This document shows positions 61,232 to 64,000 of a DNA stretch of 64,000 nt, piece after piece; the first letter of the stretch is position 1, and the number at the start of each line of letters is the position of its first letter. This DNA is from Fluviicola chungangensis. GTDB lineage: Bacteria; Bacteroidota; Bacteroidia; Flavobacteriales_D; Crocinitomicaceae. The stretch lies in the NCBI RefSeq assembly GCF_007558725.1, contig NZ_VLPL01000001.1, positions 478,808 to 542,807 of the forward strand, written 5' to 3'. The notes under the pieces are model-generated. The model ran no database searches, was not told the origin of the DNA, and saw only the letters and a list, made by a program, of their open reading frames with translations. Made by a program: the position numbers and the translations under genes.

Positions 61232-61797
61232 AAATGTTTAAATGGATCCTCGGTTCTCAATCTCCCCGGAGAAAAGAACTTTTGGCAGGTATTGGTGTTG
61301 AATTCGAGGTTCGGATACAAGATACCGAAGAAGTTTATCCTGATTCGCTTCCTGCGGAAGAAGTTCCGGAGTTCCTGGCAACATTAAAAGCAGAAGCACT
61401 TCTCCCGGATTTGAGTGAGCATGAAGCAGTTATTTGCGCAGACACGGTAGTGATCTTAGATGGCGAAATTTTGGGAAAACCACTTGATTTTGAAGATGCA
61501 CATCGAATGTTGTGTCGTTTGTCAGGGAAAAGACACACGGTAATTACAGGTGTTTTTATCGGTTCCAAAACAAGGAATACTTCTTTCTCGGAACGAACGG
61601 AAGTGGAATTTGAAAATTTATCGGATGAGGAAATCAGCTTCTATATCAATCAATATAAGCCATTTGACAAGGCCGGCTCATACGGTGTTCAGGAATGGAT
61701 CGGTTATGTTGCCGTGAAACGCATGGAAGGTACGTATACGAATGTAATGGGATTGCCCACCAATCGATTATACAAGGAAATTCAGCAGTTTCTTTAG
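61228..61797 (+). CDS. maf: Maf-family nucleotide pyrophosphatase
   Basis: 189 residues. The opening WILGSQSPRRKELLAGIG, then AVICADTVVILDGEILGKPLD and FDKAGSYGVQEWIGYVAVKRMEGTYTNVMGLP, are the conserved blocks of Maf/YhdE house-cleaning enzymes that hydrolyse dTTP, UTP or modified nucleotides. Last gene of the queE operon, overlapping the UbiA gene by 4 bases. Subfamily specificity (dTTP/UTP versus m7GTP) cannot be decided firmly from sequence. Confidence 0.94.
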   Translation: MKMFKWILGSQSPRRKELLAGIGVEFEVRIQDTEEVYPDSLPAEEVPEFLATLKAEALLPDLSEHEAVICADTVVILDGEILGKPLDFEDAHRMLCRLSGKRHTVITGVFIGSKTRNTSFSERTEVEFENLSDEEISFYINQYKPFDKAGSYGVQEWIGYVAVKRMEGTYTNVMGLPTNRLYKEIQQFL

Positions 61798-61914
61798 TAA
61801 AAATCGAAACAAAAATGAGATTCCAAAACGGGTTTTAAAAAATCATCGGTCCAAACCAAAACGCGGTTCATTAAAACCAGATCGTGTTTTTTGCAGCTAT
61901 TTCATTTTTAATGC

Positions 61915-61922
61915 TACATTTG
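61915..61922 (+). promoter_or_regulatory. -7 promoter box of the 61939 gene
   Basis: TACATTTG fits TAnnTTTG, 16 bases before the ATG at 61939. Confidence 0.55.
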
Positions 61923-61938
61923 AAAAAAATCACTATTT

Positions 61939-62661
61939 ATGAAATACTACATCTTTTACACGCTACTGGCTTGGATGCCGGTAAACACCCTTTGCTCAGC
62001 TCAACCACTGGATTCAGCTACTATCAGCAGGATCGTTGAGCGAAGTAACAAATCAGTTATCAACGCCCTGCAACCCGCTGTCAAACCTGCAACACAGGAC
62101 AGCACAGTCACAAAAGCTGCAAATACCCCGTCTACTGCAGCCACGGCAGGCAGCAAAGTTGTACAGGACGTCATTACATTTTTACCGGTCGCTTTTTTCA
62201 GTGTACTGATCTCAATGATCTTTTTCAAATTAAGAAAAGACGGGGTCAAACTCAGCGATATCCTGATTGACAAAGAAGCGGTAGCAGAGAAGAAAAAAGC
62301 AGCGGCGGCGACAGCAGCTAAAACACTGGAGACAAAAGCAGATATTATTAAAAACAACTCACAAGCTTTTACAAGTCCGGACCAGGTTACAGCCGCTACG
62401 GCCACATTGGATCAGCCGGCAAACACCACCGCAGATACAGAAGCCGATAGCCAAAAAACACAAAGCACCAGCAGGCTGATCGTATTCATTTGCGGGATCA
62501 CATCCATTGCCCTGGCTTGCTGTATTTGCACATTTTATTTCTACAAGTCTTTTACCGGTACGGAAAAGGTAGACCTGGGAAATCTTACCAATGTACTTTA
62601 CGGTTTGGGGCTGGGCGTATTGCCTTATGGTTTCAACAAAATAGCCGCCGCACTAAAATAG
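61939..62661 (+). CDS. Hypothetical membrane protein with Ala/Lys-rich helix
   Basis: 240 residues. Signal peptide (MKYYIFYTLLAWMPVNTLCSAQ), Thr/Ala-rich linker, a membrane helix at about 75-95 (VITFLPVAFFSVLISMIFF), an Ala/Lys-rich helix (KEAVAEKKKAAAATAAKTLETKADI) that may form a coiled coil, a second helix at about 177-200 (LIVFICGITSIALACCICTFYF), and a hydrophobic C-terminus. No family recognised. Single gene with its own promoter box and a terminator downstream. Confidence 0.62.
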   Translation: MKYYIFYTLLAWMPVNTLCSAQPLDSATISRIVERSNKSVINALQPAVKPATQDSTVTKAANTPSTAATAGSKVVQDVITFLPVAFFSVLISMIFFKLRKDGVKLSDILIDKEAVAEKKKAAAATAAKTLETKADIIKNNSQAFTSPDQVTAATATLDQPANTTADTEADSQKTQSTSRLIVFICGITSIALACCICTFYFYKSFTGTEKVDLGNLTNVLYGLGLGVLPYGFNKIAAALK

Positions 62662-62712
62662 TCTAACAATAACCCATTTCGCTCGATTACCTTTGAGCGT
62701 TCCATAAATAAA

Positions 62713-62747
62713 AACGGGGTTCTTCGCCAATGCGAATGAACCCCGTT
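62713..62747. terminator. Bidirectional terminator hairpin
   Basis: AACGGGGTTC (62713-62722) and GAACCCCGTT (62738-62747) form a perfect 10-base stem, extended inside by TTCG/CGAA. A runs on one side and TCTATTTT on the other suit convergent transcripts from 61939-62661 and 62766 onwards. Confidence 0.85.
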
Positions 62748-62765
62748 CTATTTTCAGTTTAATCC

Positions 62766-64000
62766 TTATTGCTTAACAAACGGTGTCGTTTCGGAACCGT
62801 TATCTCCGCTTACACGTACCAAATAGTATCCGTTCTGCATATCATCCACGCGGAAGTCTGCCGCATACGTTTGATTATTCCCGTTAACCGATTGGTGTTT
62901 CACCACCCGGCCATTCATATCAATAATTTCTACTTTGGCGTTGTTTCCAACATTTCCAACCAACTCCACACGGATTTTATCCGCAGACGGATTCGGAAAA
63001 ACCATTAGCTCATTATCCGACACTTCTTCTTCCAGACCTAAACCAAAACCAACGGAGAAATCGTATCGGTGATATGATCCGAAATCCGAAGGGAAAATTT
63101 CGATCATGGAACCTCCTACTTTTCTTACTCTGAATCCACCGGTTGTTTCTCCTTCCACTTGTGCCGAATACCAGAACCCGATTCCATCGTCGTCGCTGTC
63201 TTCCAAAATCAACGAATAACACCCAGGTGCCAAATCGAATGTATCCTTATAATCCGTTGTATTTGTCAATGTGGTTCTCTGGAAAATAATATTCCCGTTC
63301 TGATCCACCAATCTCCATTTGTTTTCATTCGCCTTGTTATTGGTGGTCATCCACACGTAGAACGCACCGTTAATTACTTCCGGGGCAGTATATTTCGTTC
63401 TGAACTCATCGTTTTGATGGTATTCGTCGAGTGTATTGGATCCGGAAATTTCAATTACACGGGCATAAAATCCATTGGACGGATTTGCACCGAACCAAAA
63501 ATTCTGGTTGGTAATCGGGATTTCAACCATTTCTTTCTGAAGGAATCCCAGGTTCCCGGTCCAAACATAGTCGATAAAATTGCCATAGGTCACCCAAATG
63601 CGGATCTTACAGGAAGTCAGCGGGAGAGATCCGTTATTTTGCAGGATCACACGCGGATTCGAACAAGTAGGATTCCATTTACTATAGTATTCATAACTGT
63701 TTGGATTCAATACATCCAGAATAGCCGCATCGTACTGAAAGTTTGGAGCTGAATACGATACCAGGTCAATGGCCGTAATAAAATTACCTCCGGCCTGTCC
63801 CGGATCGTTTACAGGTACATCTGTAATGTCATAATCAATCGTTACGGTATCACCCGGTGTAACGTAAGATGTCAGTTCGTGATCGAAATCTGTGACCATG
63901 TCGCCCGGACACCAGCCTTCACGTGCATACGGCCAGGTTCCTCCCTGTCCGATATTCGGGTTTTCTCCACAACCATCCGTTCTCCAAATACTCCAGCTGA
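62766..64000 (-). CDS. PNGase F-like secreted protein with T9SS sorting domain, 5' end outside window
   Basis: 410 codons are visible; the frame stays open to base 64000, so an internal ATG at 63899 is not the start. The visible N-terminal part contains WRTDGCGENPNIGQGGTWPY followed by AREGWCPGD, the 'NPxxxQxGTWxxxRxGWCPG' block of the C-terminal PNGase F (or PHM-like jelly-roll) domain. The middle has beta-rich domains (WKLVDQNGN-like, SLILEDSDDDGIGFW), and VFPNPSADKIRVELVGN...GYYLVRVSGD is a type A T9SS sorting domain. PNGase F releases N-glycans from glycoproteins; whether the catalytic residues exist lies outside the window. Confidence 0.8.
   Translation of the reverse strand, partial: SWSIWRTDGCGENPNIGQGGTWPYAREGWCPGDMVTDFDHELTSYVTPGDTVTIDYDITDVPVNDPGQAGGNFITAIDLVSYSAPNFQYDAAILDVLNPNSYEYYSKWNPTCSNPRVILQNNGSLPLTSCKIRIWVTYGNFIDYVWTGNLGFLQKEMVEIPITNQNFWFGANPSNGFYARVIEISGSNTLDEYHQNDEFRTKYTAPEVINGAFYVWMTTNNKANENKWRLVDQNGNIIFQRTTLTNTTDYKDTFDLAPGCYSLILEDSDDDGIGFWYSAQVEGETTGGFRVRKVGGSMIEIFPSDFGSYHRYDFSVGFGLGLEEEVSDNELMVFPNPSADKIRVELVGNVGNNAKVEIIDMNGRVVKHQSVNGNNQTYAADFRVDDMQNGYYLVRVSGDNGSETTPFVKQ

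Noticed and set aside
63159-63752. Plus-strand frame of 197 codons opposite the PNGase F-like gene
   Set aside because: Antisense to a well supported coding region; no domain or signal features.
62766-63899. Complete gene starting at the ATG at 63899
   Set aside because: The frame stays open upstream to base 64000 and the conserved GTW...GWCPG block lies before that ATG, so it is internal.

Overview
The window looks like chromosomal DNA of a Bacteroidota bacterium, most likely order Flavobacteriales (a Fluviicola/Crocinitomicaceae-like member is possible, but I cannot prove the family). Reasons: several secreted proteins end in type IX secretion (T9SS) sorting domains; PorP/SprF-like and PorE-like proteins are encoded; promoters fit the Bacteroidota TAnnTTTG -7 box; CarB ends without the allosteric domain, as I recall from Flavobacteria; and lineage-restricted families such as a DUF4834-like protein are present.

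Region 1 (1-5303) is the accessory part and holds the most unusual content. All intact genes lie on the minus strand downstream of a tyrosine recombinase (4413-5303). They are separated by three attC-like imperfect palindromes (394-474, 1293-1375, 1729-1865). For each of the three units lying wholly in the window, the first 9-10 bases are the reverse complement of the first bases of its own attC-like site, which is the signature of integron gene cassettes. The recombinase, however, has Xer-like spacing between catalytic residues and lacks the extra IntI segment. Cargo: a DGQHR-type protein with a HEPN-like partner, a SymE-like toxin beside a broken XRE regulator, a small membrane protein, a tentative uracil-DNA-glycosylase-like protein and an Imm26-like immunity protein cut by the window edge. 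The array probably continues to the left.

Region 2 (5385-13070): a candidate structured RNA, typA, a DEAD-box helicase, a Dph6-like ATPase fused to a cysteine-rich tail and a T9SS cargo protein. Region 3 (13329-22006): a lipoprotein hydrolase, a PorP/SprF-like protein and a 1556-residue adhesin with a gliding-motility-type C-terminus (a likely secretion pair), then small lipoproteins. Region 4 (22113-33190): amino acid permease, carB, a putative gluzincin metallopeptidase, a MORN-like secreted protein, a PyrR-like phosphoribosyltransferase and murQ. Region 5 (33223-43254): a 1421-residue T9SS cargo protein, a methyltransferase, a TonB-receptor-like barrel and a DMT transporter.

Region 6 (43519-55297): trmD, DUF1275, a UspA-like protein, a two-component system, an ArsR-type regulator, a Sua5/YrdC protein, CCA tRNA nucleotidyltransferase, then an operon of methyltransferase, TraB/GumN and FKBP lipoprotein, and two tandem paralogues. 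Region 7 (55579-64000): sucD, a Kir-type potassium channel, the tightly packed queE - PorE-like - UbiA - maf operon, and a PNGase F-like T9SS protein running off the right edge.

Two genome-wide habits show. Several housekeeping genes have the -7 box only 4-7 bases before the ATG and may be leaderless. Many spacers hold hairpins built from a short word that differs from spacer to spacer. No tRNA, rRNA, CRISPR array or insertion sequence was seen.
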